NCBI GenBank assembly: GCA_023055505.1
Contig: JALIRH010000001.1
Location: forward strand, 97,185,034 to 97,249,033
DNA: 64,000 bases
Direction of reading: 5' to 3'
Source: Callipepla californica brunnescens
Taxonomy: Eukaryota > Chordata > Aves > Galliformes > Odontophoridae
Shown: in pieces, positions 11,401 to 25,344 of the stretch
Position numbering within the stretch: the stretch's first letter is position 1
Layout: each line of letters begins with the position of its first letter
Translations under genes and position numbers: made by a program
Notes under the pieces: model-generated
Databases searched by the model: none
The model's input: the letters and a program-made list of their open reading frames with translations, nothing else
Told to the model about the DNA's origin: nothing

Positions 11401-14400
11401 CGTGAACATGATGAAATATGGGAAAATTTCGTATAAACAAAAGGGAGAAAAATGAAAGCATACAAATATGCTTGTAATGTAAGATTTATTTTCTGTAGAG
11501 CTACCTTATAGTTCTACTTCTGTAGTAGTTGTCTAAATTCATTTCAGTAATAAAATATACCATCACATTCTTGTACTATTTTACACATTTCCAAAACAAA
11601 TATTCAATACTCATTCAATTCATTTTTCACTCAATTCATACATGTTTTCTCATATTAGAGTACAAATATAAAGGCAGAGGAAATTAGAGTTTGAGATAAG
11701 ACTAAGAAGGCCAGAATGGTCAAAGAATTCATGCTGAAACGTTTTATTGCTTTAAAAGGCGATGTACTACGTGATGGAATTCGTGTCATGAAAGAGACTT
11801 CTGAGATGTTTAGAATTTGAAAATGGGATTGCAATCAGCATGCTTTTATAAAAGCAAAAGCTGTTGTAGTTACTAGTCCTCTCTCTTTTGTATTTCATAA
11901 CTAATTAGACAAGTAAGAATTTTAGATTATTGGTACTCAAAAAGATAAAGTTGTTTGGCTATACAATTTTTGATTGCACAAAGAATACACATATGAGGAA
12001 TTTCCTGTTTTAGAACTGAGTTTTGAACATATTCTTCCTCTCAGGAGAAGTGAAGTTGATGTGTAATGCCTATGTAATGTTTAATGGGCATCCAGAGCCA
12101 TTTCAGATGCTCTATGACACATGCTGCATGCATGCGAGGTTACCAGACATGACACAATTCACGTCTGTAACCTCATGAGAGGTTGCACCATTTTGAAGTG
12201 CCTGCCTGAAGGCAGCTTGAATGCATACTCTCAGTTTCATACTTTAAAAAACAGTAACCCTCCCATGATTTCAGACTTTAAACTGAGCGCAAAATAAACA
12301 GTAAAGAAAATTGCCATTTTTGTTTTATGATCAACGGGGCATCACATACAAGTCAGAGGAAGTGCTAGATAGGGCTAGCTAGCTGTGAGCGTCCTCCTAA
12401 ATGATGTCAGTGACAGCAGTTTTCATGAGCACAACTATCACCATTGCAACCCAATGAGATATTTTTAGTTTGTGTGTTTTCTGGGAATTTGCTCACTGGG
12501 GAAGCATCAAGTGAGGAGACCAAGCAGTACCAGAGCTGTACTCAGCACAATATTGTCACATGCATGCTCAAGTTTCCAGAAATCCTATACAGCAATTTCT
12601 CTGTTCAGCAGATGGAAGAGCTGATGTTATATGGCTAATCGTTTTTCTTTCATTTTATTCACAGTAGAAACAGAACTCTATAATGAAGATCAGCATTTAC
12701 CAGTCGTGGGGATCTTTTTTTTATTATAAGGGTAATTAATAATTATTTCTGGTGTATTTGCTCTTTGAGATTTTGCCATATTTTTGTTTCTTAAGACACA
12801 AAACAAAGCTAGAAATCATAGTTATCTATACCAGTATATCCCAGTATACTGGAATAACATCTTAAGGCTGCAATGTTATAATTTGTAACAATTTACATGA
12901 CAGGTAAATGTGAATTTATATTGACAGCATGAGTAATATCCTAGAATGACTGAAGCTTACATGTTAAATTCTAAAATAAATTCCCTGATTCCTCTGTCTT
13001 TTCCTACCCAGGTAACATCAATGACTATTGAAATATTTTTTAATAGATTATTACATATAATTACCTATACTTTTTTTATGGTTTTGTGCTTTTTTGTCTT
13101 GAAACATCACACTGGTGTCTAATGTTAACAACTGCTATGATTAATTGGTTTATTCTTTTAGAAAAAAAAAGGCTAAGTAACTTTTAAAAATATATGATAT
13201 AACTAACAAAACATAAGAAAAAATCTTCATGTGATACTCGATGAAATCATCTATAATTTATTATAACTTCAAATGAAAATAAAGAGACCATCTCATTTAA
13301 CTTCACTGATTTGCAAACAGACTTTAGGCACTAAAGCTACATCCTACACATTCATTTGGTCTTTTAAAATATTCATGGAGCTAAATTAAGTATTTGAAAT
13401 AATTTCCATGTTGAGTCTTAATATGAATATTAAAATCCCCAGGCAACTCAGACCTTGCATATTTAAAACATCTCTTAAATTTACTTAAAACTTCTGAAAG
13501 GTATGTTAATCTGCTGGGTTAGAGCTTGGAACTTAAAATGTAAATATGATATTTAATAATAAGACATTTTACTAGAAAAAATATGGATAGATGGTTGGTC
13601 AGTGTATAGATAAATATTGTGCATGTTTTGCTGCCCCACTTACAATCACAAAGTATTTCTGCATCTGTCTTATCTATAGTACGCACCGGATTAAAAATAT
13701 ACAGTACATTTTACACAAGTTTTAAATTCAAATTTATAGCTGAAAATCAGAAAGAATTAGTTTATGGGCTTCATCAAGGACCACCTAAAACAGAAAACAC
13801 GGGTCAAGTTACATGACCAACTAGGGTACCCAATACTAAAGTGCGCAACAGATAATTTTTGTAGGATGGCTTACTTTAACTATGCGGTTCCAAACAATCT
13901 CACAGTCCAAGCAGATTTTTATGTCTGAATAAAACACATCTGTTTAGGTTCAAAATTATTTTTTATAATCTTAGCATGAAAATAGCTTAAATTGGGCATT
14001 CAGCTGCTGCTAACTTTTGCTGTAGGGTGGAGATTAGAGAATCAGCAAAAAGGCAGATGTGAGTTTTAAAAATATATGGAAGATAATATGGACATTTTAT
14101 ACGCCTACCTTACCCACACTCCAACACAATTTAAGGTGATTTTGTTGCATGTCAGTAACTCCCCAACACTGGGGAGTTTTGTTCAGTATTTGTTGCACTG
14201 GTAAAGCTGAAAGATGTTTCAACAAACCTACAGGACAAATGCTGACTGACTAGATGAGATAAATGTGGCAATCCATTTCCCTAAATGATAGGCTGATGAG
14301 ATTATTAGACTTTGAAAAAAAAAAAAAGAACTACATATGGCAATTATCCCTTTATTGAACTCAGCAAACGTTATCTGTGACTACTGAAATTCATTTCAGA

Positions 14401-16731
14401 CTTTTGCACTTTATGCCATAGCACTAAACCTATTTGTTGTGACTCCAAAAGGTTAAAGTAAACTTCAGCCTTGTGGAATACGCTGTACTTCTGTATAAAC
14501 TACAGTTTTGCTGACTTCCACGTACAGCTACAGAAGCACATGTAAAAAGATAATAGATATCTTCTCTGCCTTCTATGAGCTCACTGGTGTGCTGTTCTGG
14601 TTGTTGCAATCTTGAGTTCAAAACTAGTGTTCAATATTGCATCAAGTTGGGATCTCTTTGCCCTAAACAATCTCCAACACTATTCCAGTAGGTTCTGAAT
14701 GCATGTCTTCAACTACATCAACTTTTAGGACTCATTATGCCTTAATTACATTTTTTTAAGGCATCATGCTGTTGGGTCCTTCCCAGTACTGCAGACACTT
14801 TCAATAGAGCTTGATGCACTTGGCGGTACGGATGTGGTCATGGAGTCCAGCCTCACAAACACAGTGAGGCAATGGAACCAGCATGAATTTGCTTCTCCTT
14901 TCTCTACTGCAGTTGCAATACAGTCAGCTTCTGCTCCTCTCTCACCTGAGTTCCTCTCCCTGAGCATCAGTGGGATAACTGGGCATTCTCTGCAGACAAT
15001 GCTCTGAAAAATGGGGTCTGCTTTTGCTCAGTGCTATCATTTTGTCTCTGTAAGCAGAAATCCTCCTGCTGTAGGAGCTGGCAACTTTGAAGAGCAACCT
15101 GCTTACAAAGAAATGTCTTCACAACCCAAGTCCAAAATCATTTTGTTTTTCCAGTACACAAAAATGTATGTTTAGATCCCCAAGAAGTTAAGGAATCGAG
15201 GATAGATTTAACAAAGATGTGCCTTACTGCTTTAGTTTTTACTTTTTATCTTTGCATTCTAATAGTTTTTGAAATTAGCAGGAATCTTTGAGACACCCTA
15301 CAAATATTTTCTTATAAATCTGAGCATGAAAACCACCTCACTTTTTCATTATATCAGAACAACACTTTTTTAACTCTCACACTTGTTCTCTCCGTCTAAA
15401 ATGTTTCACTGGGTGGCCTCTAGTTTCAAACTTAAATAATACAGTGATGCCATGTTCTTATTTACCTTTCTTCTAAACTTTAGTAGACTGGTGCTGACAA
15501 ATGAGGTCAGTACATGGGGTTGTGGGCATGCTCCTTGGCTAAGTCTTCAACACACTTGCAGTCTCAAATAGCGCATGAGTAATAGTGCTTGCAAATAATA
15601 CTTCTTGTTCTGTCTGGCACAAGGAATTTTGCAGCAATAGTGCCTTCCCTGAGAAAGCCATTGATGGTATAATTTTTAGTCGTTTGTTTTCAGGAAGCTT
15701 TCAGGAATCTCCAAGGAAATCTTCAACAGGCTGCAGAAATCAGCTGTCACTTTAAATGATCCTTCATCCTCTTTTTCTCCTCTGTAGGGACCAGTGCAGT
15801 GGTTTGCATTATACAAGATCAGATTTTAGCTTTACTTTATGTGAAATTCTAACTAAAAATACAAAAAGAGAAATACATTCATGAACAAGAAGTTACCATT
15901 TGTTTCCTTTTCCCTTCATCACTGGATCAGGGGATGCCACTGAAGCAACTCTTAATTCAGTAACATGATTCAGCTTACCAACTGAAATTTGGCATCAGAT
16001 TTTCAGTGGTTTGAAACTTAAGATGTAAATATATACCATTTTATGCATGTGATTTCTGCCTTTTCTGCATTATTAATCTATTTCCTAGAGGAAGATACAA
16101 GCTACCCTGCTGGTAAGAAAATAATGAAGTTCTGCTATAGTATTCAGAGAAAGTAGCTATGTGAATGGTGTCTTATAAAGCTATAAAGGTATAATGCTGA
16201 AACTTGCTCTGTTCCTAAACTTTGGTGTTTGAGTGAAATGTATAATTATAGTGCAGTCATTATCCATGAAGACAATTTTGATGCAGTGTCAAGAATTAGA
16301 TGGTTATTCAGAAACACAGGTTTGCTCAGGTCTTCTAGGTAGGTGTTGTGTCTTAACCTAATAGAATAAATGTGGGCTTGAAATCCCTGAGAGACCCCTC
16401 AAGTCTCCCACATCAGCACTACAACAATTTCTCACCCCAGCTGGCTGCCTAGGAACTGCCTCCCACATGTTCTGTTTCTAACTGATGATGCACTGATTAT
16501 TCCAGGAGAAACACTTAGGTTACTATTTAACTGCTGATGTTCCTAGTCCAGCAGAAATATGCCCTGTACATGGAATAACAAAAAAAAAAAAAAAAAAAAA
16601 AAAAAAACAACCCAAAAAAAAGCATATGCTGAGAATTATGCTGGATAACTATATTCAGTTTTCTATTCAATTTCAGTATGCTATGGGGATTTTTTTTATC
16701 ATTATGGATTATAGTTTTCTTTTTGTTGTAG
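8481..16731. other. AT-rich non-coding stretch
   Basis: About 8.2 kb with no recognised gene, RNA gene or transposon. Reading frames are under about 85 codons and have no domain signatures. A perfect 12-bp palindrome, CCAGTATACTGG, lies at 12841-12852, preceded by a direct copy of its left half. Ancient repeats too diverged to recognise by eye may be present. Confidence 0.6.
16580..16607 (+). repeat. Poly(A) tract of 28 bp
   Basis: A run of 28 A residues is followed by caaccc and seven more A. It lies about 125 bp from an antisense CR1, which would carry its own octamer tail, so the tract is an independent mononucleotide repeat. Confidence 0.95.
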
Positions 16732-17105
16732 CATAGAATCATTAAGGTCTTAGAATCACTAAGATCATCTAGTCCAACCATCAGTCCATCACCACTATGC
16801 CCAGTAAGTCATGTCTCTCTGCCACATCTACGTGTTTCTTGAACACCTCCAGGGACGGTGAATCCACCACTTCCCTGGGCAGCCTGTTGCAATAGCTTAG
16901 TGTTCTCTGTGAGAATAAATTTTTCCTAATATCTGTCCTGAACCTCCCCGGCTTAATCTGAGGCAATTACTTCTCGTTCTATCGCTCGTTACCTGGGAAA
17001 AACTTTCATGTCACTACAACTTCCTGTCAGGGATTTGTAGAGAGAGATAAGGTCTCCCCTGAGCCTCCTCTTCTCCAAAATAAATAACCCCAAACGCTTT
17101 AGCAC
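16732..17105 (-). mobile_element. CR1 LINE 3' fragment, about 375 bp
   Basis: The plus strand begins catagaatcattaaggtctt and continues with gatcatctagtccaaccatc, the reverse complement of a CR1 3' end, then runs into the ORF2 C-terminal region. On the minus strand, 16966-16781 encodes a degraded form of the CR1 ORF2 carboxy terminus, with GRFRTDIRKNLFS, then NRLPREVVDSPSLEVFKKHV. It is 5'-truncated before the reverse transcriptase and is not functional. Confidence 0.95.
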
Positions 17106-20100
17106 AACAAATTACGAGATATTAAGAACCAGAACAAAGAAGATAAATACATTCAGCTTCATAGATTCATGTTTTATAATTTGATGGGTTACGTGAACAT
17201 TAATGCAAGAAGAGAAAATACACAGAAAAATCTTATTTAACGAAAGATTTAATTTTGCTCAGATCCCTGAAGACAGGCATACCCAGTTAATTCACTTTCA
17301 TCAGCTACTGAAGAGCTGTCTCCTTGTGAACTCCTTAGTAAATTGTCACATTATTTACATTTTACATGCCTTCAACCTTTCTTGCAAATTACATCTGGCA
17401 ATGGATGTTTCATTCAGTCAAATACACTTCAGGCACCTAGAAGGTGCTTACCAACAGATGTTTTGTTCAGACAAGCTTGTGTCTTGTGTTTCAGTGTCTG
17501 TGGTTCTCATGAAAGATTTCTTATTAGAATGGACATTTGTATGTATGACACACTGTCTAATCACAAGCGCAGTAAAGCTTGTGTGAGGAAACTGATTTGT
17601 GGACAGAAACTACATGCTAATTCTGATTTATTAATGCCTGAGATGTTTAATTAGGAAATTAAAAATGCCATCTTATGTTTTGAGTTGCCAGTGGGTATCA
17701 TAGACGTTTATGAATCTCAAGTCTAAAAATCTGGTAGTAGATTGGCTAAACTTGACAGATACCTATACACATAATATGATAGACATCTAAAAAAATGAAT
17801 CAGTTGATCTGAAATTTAACTGCTAGATGGTTGTTTAGATAAATCTCACCCTAATCAGTAACAATCAAGTATAGATAAAGCCATTAGAAGTGAAATATAT
17901 GTTTTTTTTAAAGGAACAAAAAAATTAACACATAAACCTTTATTTTTAGTAAACAAATACCAACTCATTTGACAGCAGGATACTTGGAACACGGGGAGAT
18001 GTTAAACTGACATCAACATAGCACCTTTCTCCTCATTAACTTCACAGTGCATATATCACACCAGGAACATGCAAATTACTTCATGCCAAGAACTCCCTAA
18101 TCTACTCTGTCCCATCTTCCAAAGTCTTTATGGAAATTATTCTCCAGGTACTGCAGGAGAAGATTTGAAAGAATCCAGGCACAATAAAGACAGGATTGAT
18201 GCAAGATATTTTATACACAGTCCTTTGCCTGCTGTAAGCCCCGCAGGATCTTGAAAAATTCCGTCCACTTCTATCAGATTTAGAGAATCAATCATGTCTC
18301 CTTTGCATCTTGCAATTAGATGATCTCAATCACTTAACAGCAGACTTTGCCTTTTAAACTGATTAAAAATCATATGTAAACATCATTGACTTTAGAAGAA
18401 ATAAAATAATGCAACATTTATAGCTGAAAGATTCCACAAGAATTTACCTTGTGTTAACTATATCTAAAATTCCTCTTTTGAAACTGTAGAGGAGAATAAA
18501 AGGAAGGCTTATGATAGAAGGTGGCAGCATGCCATTATTCTTTTTGTTGTCACTGGCTAGAACACAATCCCATGTCCTTTAATCTTTGTTAGTCAGCCTG
18601 CTACTCATATGGATAACACAATCAACCACTTCTTTCAATCAAAGGAATCATCTGCATTGAGAGAGCAACAGAACAAGACTGGAGTTATGAAATCTAGCTA
18701 CTATGCATCCTAAACTAGCAGATAATTAGAAGCTACTGAGATAAAAATATTCTGTACTTTCTTGTATACTTAATATCTTCTAGCACAACAAATTATGAAA
18801 ATGTTCAAAGTAGCAGACAAGCAGATTAAAACTTAGGAAGCACAAATACTGCTTAATTGAATGGATATCTGCAGTGTCACAAACCAATATCCTTGGCGAT
18901 AGCTTTAATTTATTAATCTACTTTATTTTATATCTGACAAATGTAATGCACACGTTGCATTATTAACAATATTACTAGAAAAAGTAATAGAATAAATTAT
19001 GTTTCTTAGGCTTTACAGATTCTTTTTTATTGCAGTTTCCTAATGCTCAGTCCCATTTATGCCTGATGTGTTTTTCAAGATGGTTGAATGTAAATTCTAG
19101 GAAGAATCTTAAGATTCTTTTTCTTCTTCTTTTTTTTTTTTTTTTCCTCACACCTGGTTTCCTTTAAACAGTAACATTAGAGCCCCTGATAACTGTCAGT
19201 GTAAACTCTTGTCAACTTTTAAAAATTATTTAGAAATAGTTACGGATTGTGAAATGCCCCTGTTAGTTCTGTTTTTGTTTTCAATTTAATAGCTCTTTTT
19301 TATTGTGATATTACATTACAGCAGGAGAAGAAAATTACAGCTAGACTCAGAGAAAGGACTTCGGTGCAGCAAGGCTAACCACTGAATGACTATTCAGTAG
19401 AATAAAACCAAGCACTAAGACTGAGTAAATATTTCAGAAGCCTGTTCTGTACAATTCCCCAGAACCTTGTAAGAACGTTTTTAGCAAGATGAGTTATGTA
19501 AATACAATCTCACCTAATTAAGAAAATGAGAATAACTCATACATACCTTACCACAGTTTAAATAACGTGTGCACCTTTATATTTATCTCATTGTATACAG
19601 ACCTAATCATGCTTGTACTAAGTATTTTGCTCTCCTCAGGCTCTTGAATGATTCAATGTGAAGTAATCCAATTTTTTCCAGGAAGAACTCTCACTAGAAC
19701 ATCAAGTCAAGGAGTAAAAAAGCTATTATAGCAGAGTTCTCACATTTAAATACATGACAGCATTCATAACACCAGACTTTCAATTTCAGAAGTAGATAAA
19801 AATCTGGCTTAATTTTAGGTCTGCTCATCTGAGATCATTGGCACTCAGTGAAAGCCTGTAGTACAAAAACACATTTATTTCTTTAATGATAGCTGGGTAA
19901 CTTCAGAGGCCTCTCACTCCTCATCAGAGAGTTTTGCCTTATATCTTTATCCGTTTTGGACTTAACACAGATATTTTTAACACTTCACTGAAATGTTTTA
20001 TGAGTAGTCTGTCTAGACTAATTGAAGAATGTCCACTATCTCTACAGCGTGACAGATCTAAATCCCTGTACTTCTTTTCTGGATAAGCTTCTTAAAGTTT

Positions 20101-20565
20101 CAGTAATTTGCTTATTCCTGAATAGTAACTTTCTGTATAGATTTCAATTGATTCAGACATTTAGAGATATGTAATTTCTCAATTTTGATGACACTATGGC
20201 ACACGTATAAAAACATAAATACATATATATCTATAAATAGTGCACATTTGTAAATACTATTTACAATTACTTAGATATACAGATATTTGTTCATTTATTT
20301 ACTTGTAGAAATATGTTTTTAAGGAGGACAGCCTGGAAATTTATATAGGGGAAGACCCTGGAGCTGACCTCAAGGAAATGCCTTATCTTTTCCTGTGATG
20401 CTAAAAAACGATTTTCTAAAGCTAATTAATTCCACTAGATCTCAGGGTCTCTCCCTTATAAGGAGTGCCATATTGGAGACAGAAAGTGAGACAGAAACCT
20501 CTCTTCTGAGTCTCTTCTTTTGCACATAGTTGTGCAGCCACCTTTACAGTGCTATCATCTAGATC
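17106..20565. other. AT-rich non-coding stretch
   Basis: About 3.5 kb without a recognised gene. The longest frame (17203-17586, plus strand, 127 codons) has a composition typical of translated AT-rich DNA and no domain signature. It falls within the number of such frames expected by chance in 64 kb. A long T-rich run lies at about 19120-19145. Confidence 0.6.
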
Positions 20566-21000
20566 TCTAACTTCTGTGTGAAACTGTCATGTGAAATGGT
20601 GCCTGAAGCCTTCCAGGTCAAAATAAATCATATCTACTATTTCTTCTTTATCCATTTGCCTGTGACCCTGCCATTAAAAGAAATCATTGGGTTTGACATG
20701 ATTTGTAGTGGACAAATTGAGGAGAGCTGCTATTTCACATCTTGCTTTCAATGAACTTACTTGATCCAGTACTTTTACACTGCAATAAGTTTGCTTTATA
20801 GCATGGTATTTAGTTTCCTGGCCTACTTCCTTCCCCTGGCTTTCAAGGATTAGTGCTATTTTTGTCCTTTTACAGTCTTTTGGAACTTTACGAGTTTTAC
20901 TTGGCTGAACAAACTTGAAAATGTCTCACAAATCTCTTACCTTTTATTTTCTTAAGACTATATGATTTTTACCTCTATTTCTGAATGTGTTAATTGTGTT
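20566..21000 (-). mobile_element. Ancient CR1/L3-type LINE, reverse transcriptase region
   Basis: In antisense orientation this shows the order of blocks typical of the CR1/L3 ORF2: a gccttccaggtcaaaataaa-like segment, tatccatttgcctgtgaccc, then gtttgacatgatttgtagtg, and further on a cttttggaactttacgagtt-like segment. It is much more diverged than the other CR1 copies here and has many stops. It may extend to about 21,350, but homology fades. Confidence 0.65.
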
Positions 21001-21949
21001 TTTAGTCAAGGCTGGAGAGATAAAGAATAAAAAGCCACTAACTTTGGAATTTTCTTGATTTTCCAATACTGGGCATCCTTCACCTTTCTGCAGAAATTTT
21101 AATTTGCACTTCTACCCACCGTTAAGATTATGGTATGTTTTACGCCTCCTAATAACTGTTTCTCATTTTCTGCTTATGTGTTTTGTCTTTTACAAGTTCA
21201 TGCTAATTTATTTTCATCCTTAATAATTTGATCAATTTGTGCTTGAGGCCACTGAAGAGTTCATGTTCCTGTAAAATTCACTGCATAGAATGCTTTCTTA
21301 TCTTTCTTTCTCTTAGGTTAAGCTTTTGTGGCCTGAATATAACTTTTGAGGATCTATAAGAATTCCTTTTTTTTTTTTTTTTCCTTTAAATACACATCCA
21401 GTGGCTATTTACAGCTTCATTTTCTTCAGAATACCCTGACCACAATGGTAAATAACACTTTGTCATTAGCCAAGAAGGCAGAACATGCCTGTCTATGAAC
21501 AACTTAGGAGTTTCAATGCCTGTCTATAGACCTTTGATTAAAAAGACATCTTTTTTCTTTTCCATTCAGTTTAGCTATATCAATATTCTAGTCCTCTTAA
21601 CTAAGTTTGTTATGCTTGTTAAATTGTTATTTGACTTGTATACATTTACTCTACAGTTTTCATTACTCATCTAAACCTAACCTAAAGCACTATGTTATGT
21701 ATCTAAAAGGTTTACTATATCATTTTATTCTTTCTATCACTATTATGACAACAGAATCTTCCCTCTTTTCAGTTATAGGTCTTTAATGCTGGCCTGTACA
21801 CTCAAACTGCCATAATTTGCTAGTGTAATCTAAAATTCTCCTCTTCCATGGTACACAGAAAGTTCCTCAGTCATCAGTAACCCCTGACTGAATATTCTTA
21901 CAGCCCATGAACCATGGTAATTAGAACTACATGGGTGTTACTTAGCACA
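21001..21949. other. AT-rich non-coding stretch
   Basis: No gene or clear repeat was recognised. The stretch may include further diverged LINE sequence continuous with the block before it. A T tract lies at about 21367-21382, and a 12-bp direct repeat (atgcctgtctat) occurs twice near 21486-21535. Confidence 0.5.
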
Positions 21950-22526
21950 TGTCTTGGTTTCAGCCAGGACGGTGTTAATAGTGCAATAGTGTTTTGTTTG
22001 CTGATGAGCGACAGGAGCATGCCCAGGGCCTGCCGGTCTGCTCACTACAAAAGAACCACTGCCATTATGGTAGTGGCAGTGCATGAGGCAGAGTCAGGAC
22101 AGGTGGCCTGAATATGACAAGGGTTAATTCCACACCACGTGACATCCTGCATCAGGATGTAAAGCTGTGGGAATTTCACTTGGGGTAACATCCATTGCTT
22201 GTGAATTTGCCCAATTGACACCCATGTCAGCGGATGGGTAGTGAGACATTGCGTTGCTGGCAGGGAGTCCATCAGTGGGAAGTTGTTAGTTGGGCATCAG
22301 TTGGAGGGTGTAGAGTGATTGCACTGTGGAGACAAATAGACATATAACTATATATATGTAGTTATCATTGCACTTCTGTTTTTATTTTCCTTTTCTGTCT
22401 TTTTAAGTAGATTTTTTCTCAACCCATGAGTTCTACTTCGCTTCCAATTCTCTCCTTCATCCCAGCTGGAGGGGAGTGAGCAAACAGCTGGATGGTGCTG
22501 AGCTGCTGCTGGGTTACACCACAACA
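21950..22526 (+). mobile_element. ERVL-type solo LTR, near full length (577 bp)
   Basis: The LTR starts tgtcttggtttcagccagga and ends gggttacaccacaaca, so it has the TG...CA termini. Internally it shows the bird ERVL LTR pattern: a cacaccacgtgacatcctgc block, a tttctcaacccatgagttct segment and a cccagctggaggggagtgag segment. It matches the shorter copy at 8,033-8,480 in order and orientation. No matching 5-bp target duplication was found in the flanks (gcaca before, gtttc after), so the flanks have mutated or the ends are shifted. A short hairpin (arms 22344-22350 and 22359-22365) lies within it. There are no internal viral genes. Confidence 0.8.
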
Positions 22527-25344
22527 GTTTCACAGGTTCCGTTTCCTGAAAACCAATGTACTTGATAGGCTGTTAAGTCAACGTACAAAATGGACACTTT
22601 TTGACTCTTCAAATGCACATCACTGAATTCCCTCAATATTTTTCCTCTTGAAAGGGACAGTCATTAACTACTCAGCCTTTGGACTCATTACTCATGACTG
22701 AGGCTAGTCCTTCACTCTCTCAAAGGACAGCACATCATTTTTTGATCAAGGAAAATACAAAGAGAACCAGCAGACAGTTTCCAATCCAAAAGTCATCCCA
22801 GTGCATCTATCTTTGTCAGCGCTGCTCCTGTTCCTTTCATTCCTTTCTGTATTCATCACTATTGTCTGTTTCCATGTCAACCCCATTGATCTAGGCCTTG
22901 CGATACTGGATGCATCTTATCTGTTTCCCAAGAGAGTCTGCAAACAGATGCATCCACTGTGTCTGCAAGTTCTGCAAATGAAACCCAGGAGATGAGTAAA
23001 TTAATTAATCTGCTTTCCCACCTTTATTTTTCTGTGGTTCTTATACGATATCTTCTCCCTTTTCCCTTGCAAATGTAGTATTTTCTACTTCATTTGAAAA
23101 ATTTTATCCAACTGTAATATCCTTCTGTTAATTCCTTTTATTCTCTTTGTTTCATCTGAGTTTCTTCTTGGTGAAGATATGGTGTATCAACATCCCAAAT
23201 GGGATATAACTTCCCTGTTCTATTGTGATTCTGATCCCACATGGTACATTATTTATTCAAGAACTCTTACTTCAAATCATTCATCTTTTCATCATTTAAT
23301 CAAAACAGCCCTTGATTTTGGAGACAACTTTTTTTTCTTCAGAATGGCTAGAGGGACGTGTGCTCACCCAGAATTTTAGCTGATGTTCATCTCTGATTTC
23401 TTTAAATCTACTTTTTTTTATAGTGCTGTCTTGTGAGCATCATTAGCAAACCCACAAAAAGCTCTCAGGATGGCTACATGAATACTGAGTCCAAAGATTT
23501 TTAGATGATGCAAACCTGTGGCTTTTTTCTTTCCAAATACATCTCTGACAGACTCATTCATACAATGCTAATAGAAGCAAATGAAAAAAGACAAGATTTA
23601 ATCAATTTGAACTTCTTGATGGTAACGGAAACACCTGTTTTTTATAAAATTTATTTGTCCAATTCCTTTCATTAGCTTCCTATGTTAGCAACTCCATCTC
23701 AAAGTAGGTACTTATCCTCTAGTAAATTTTTTACAAAAATCACTTCTCTTGTTGTCATCATCATCCCTGATCTTTCCACCAATGCACGTTTTTCTCAGAA
23801 ATTATTTGCATTATCCCACAGTGTCTTTTCCTGGGTTTACACCTTTTACTATGTTACCTATGAAAGTTTCCAAAGCTGCTGAAGTCAATATAGGAATCAA
23901 TCTCAAAAAGCACATCTGTAGCCTTATTACAATATTTTTCTTGTCGCTCTGATGCTGCAGTACTGCATCATCTGAAAATTTTGCAGGTGAATGAAACAAA
24001 AAGAAAGATATAAAATAGTGGTTCCAGGGGAGGCAAAAGAAGTAAACCAGATAGAAAATTCAGAATGAATGTGATAAAAACACTCATTAAATAGATTTCT
24101 TTTCTCACATGGCTCTACTCGCATTGAGTAAGTCCATACTAATACCTATACAGCCACAGCTTCTAAGATGTAAACACATAAATAATATTGATATCAAAAA
24201 GCAATCAAGTACTTGCTGATAAGTTGATTAAAAATGCTGAGAAAAAGAAAATTACAAAAAATTAGGAGGTGATAGAGAATAATTTCAAAGCTAGTAACTT
24301 CTGTGTTTTCACTTTTATTATTCCCTGGGAAATAACAGTAAATCCCAGAAGTTCATGCAAATGGTGCCTAATTAACTTTTTGTGTAGAGAAAAGTCCTCT
24401 AAGTGGACTAATTAACAAATAAAGCATATCTCCATTTACAGACATAAAAAAACATCTGAAACAAGGAGTAAAAATGAAAGTGAACATCATGGAAAACTTC
24501 CTGACAGCAAACTTTTTTTTTTCCTGATAATTTCATTGGTATTACATATGTAAATACATAACCAGTATTATGCCCTATTCAATCTCTTAAAGTATGAAAT
24601 AATTTCACAAGGGAGTCAGGTAAACATTCTTTCACTTAACATATCAAAATGCTACAAATAAATAAATAAATAAACAACTAAAACCATTTTAGTATACAGC
24701 AAAACATACTAACTGATTCACCATTAAGTCTTAGCCATCTCTAATTTCCAAGAATCAAGGTTCTATAAAACTGATTAATTTCTCATGGCTGTCACTCCTA
24801 TTTCCCTCACCAGTAACTTCTATTATTTCTGCAAAAACAAGGTGACTAATAAAGACACTAGTGTCATTTTGCTAGTTGGAATGCACATCTCTTATTCCAG
24901 TGCCACCATACCATATATTTTTTCTGAAAAACTACCTGATATTCACAAAATTCTATTTAGGTAAAAATCTGTTGCAATATATTTTCATGCTTCTCTGCAG
25001 AAATATGAATTGAATTGAAAGTTCATATACTTCTATTGTTTCTTCATTCTAACTCAGTATGAGAACACTGACCCAATATAGTTCTACATGCATAAAAGTA
25101 GTATTTGTTAATTGAATTTAGCAACATATGCACAAGATTTAGTAAGGCTTATTATGTGATAAAATACAAAGAATTAGATTAGACTTGTGAAAGTAGAAGC
25201 AATAGAAATAGAAAATTAATTTTGATTTGAAAGTTAAAAAATATATCCTAATAAAAGGACATCAATTTTAGGCTGTATTCCAGTCAGAACACCTTGTAAA
25301 GTACCAGTTATTGGGAACACAAACAACTGAAAAATAATCATAAA
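22527..25344. other. AT-rich non-coding stretch
   Basis: About 2.8 kb without a recognised gene. Plus-strand frames of 60-70 codons at 22.7-24.0 kb are Ser- and Phe-rich translations of pyrimidine-rich DNA and show no domain. The only defined repeat is the AAAT microsatellite at 24656-24675. Confidence 0.6.
24656..24675 (+). repeat. (AAAT)n microsatellite
   Basis: Five tandem units of aaat, about 20 bp, uninterrupted. Confidence 0.9.

Noticed and set aside
17203..17586. 127-codon plus-strand frame
   Set aside because: It overlaps a second open frame in another phase and has no domain, promoter or splice context, so it is compatible with chance.
17100..18796. Shared 15-mer tagcacaacaaatta near 17,100 and 18,781
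   Set aside because: A 15-bp AT-rich match is expected by chance in a window of this size, and the flanks do not match.
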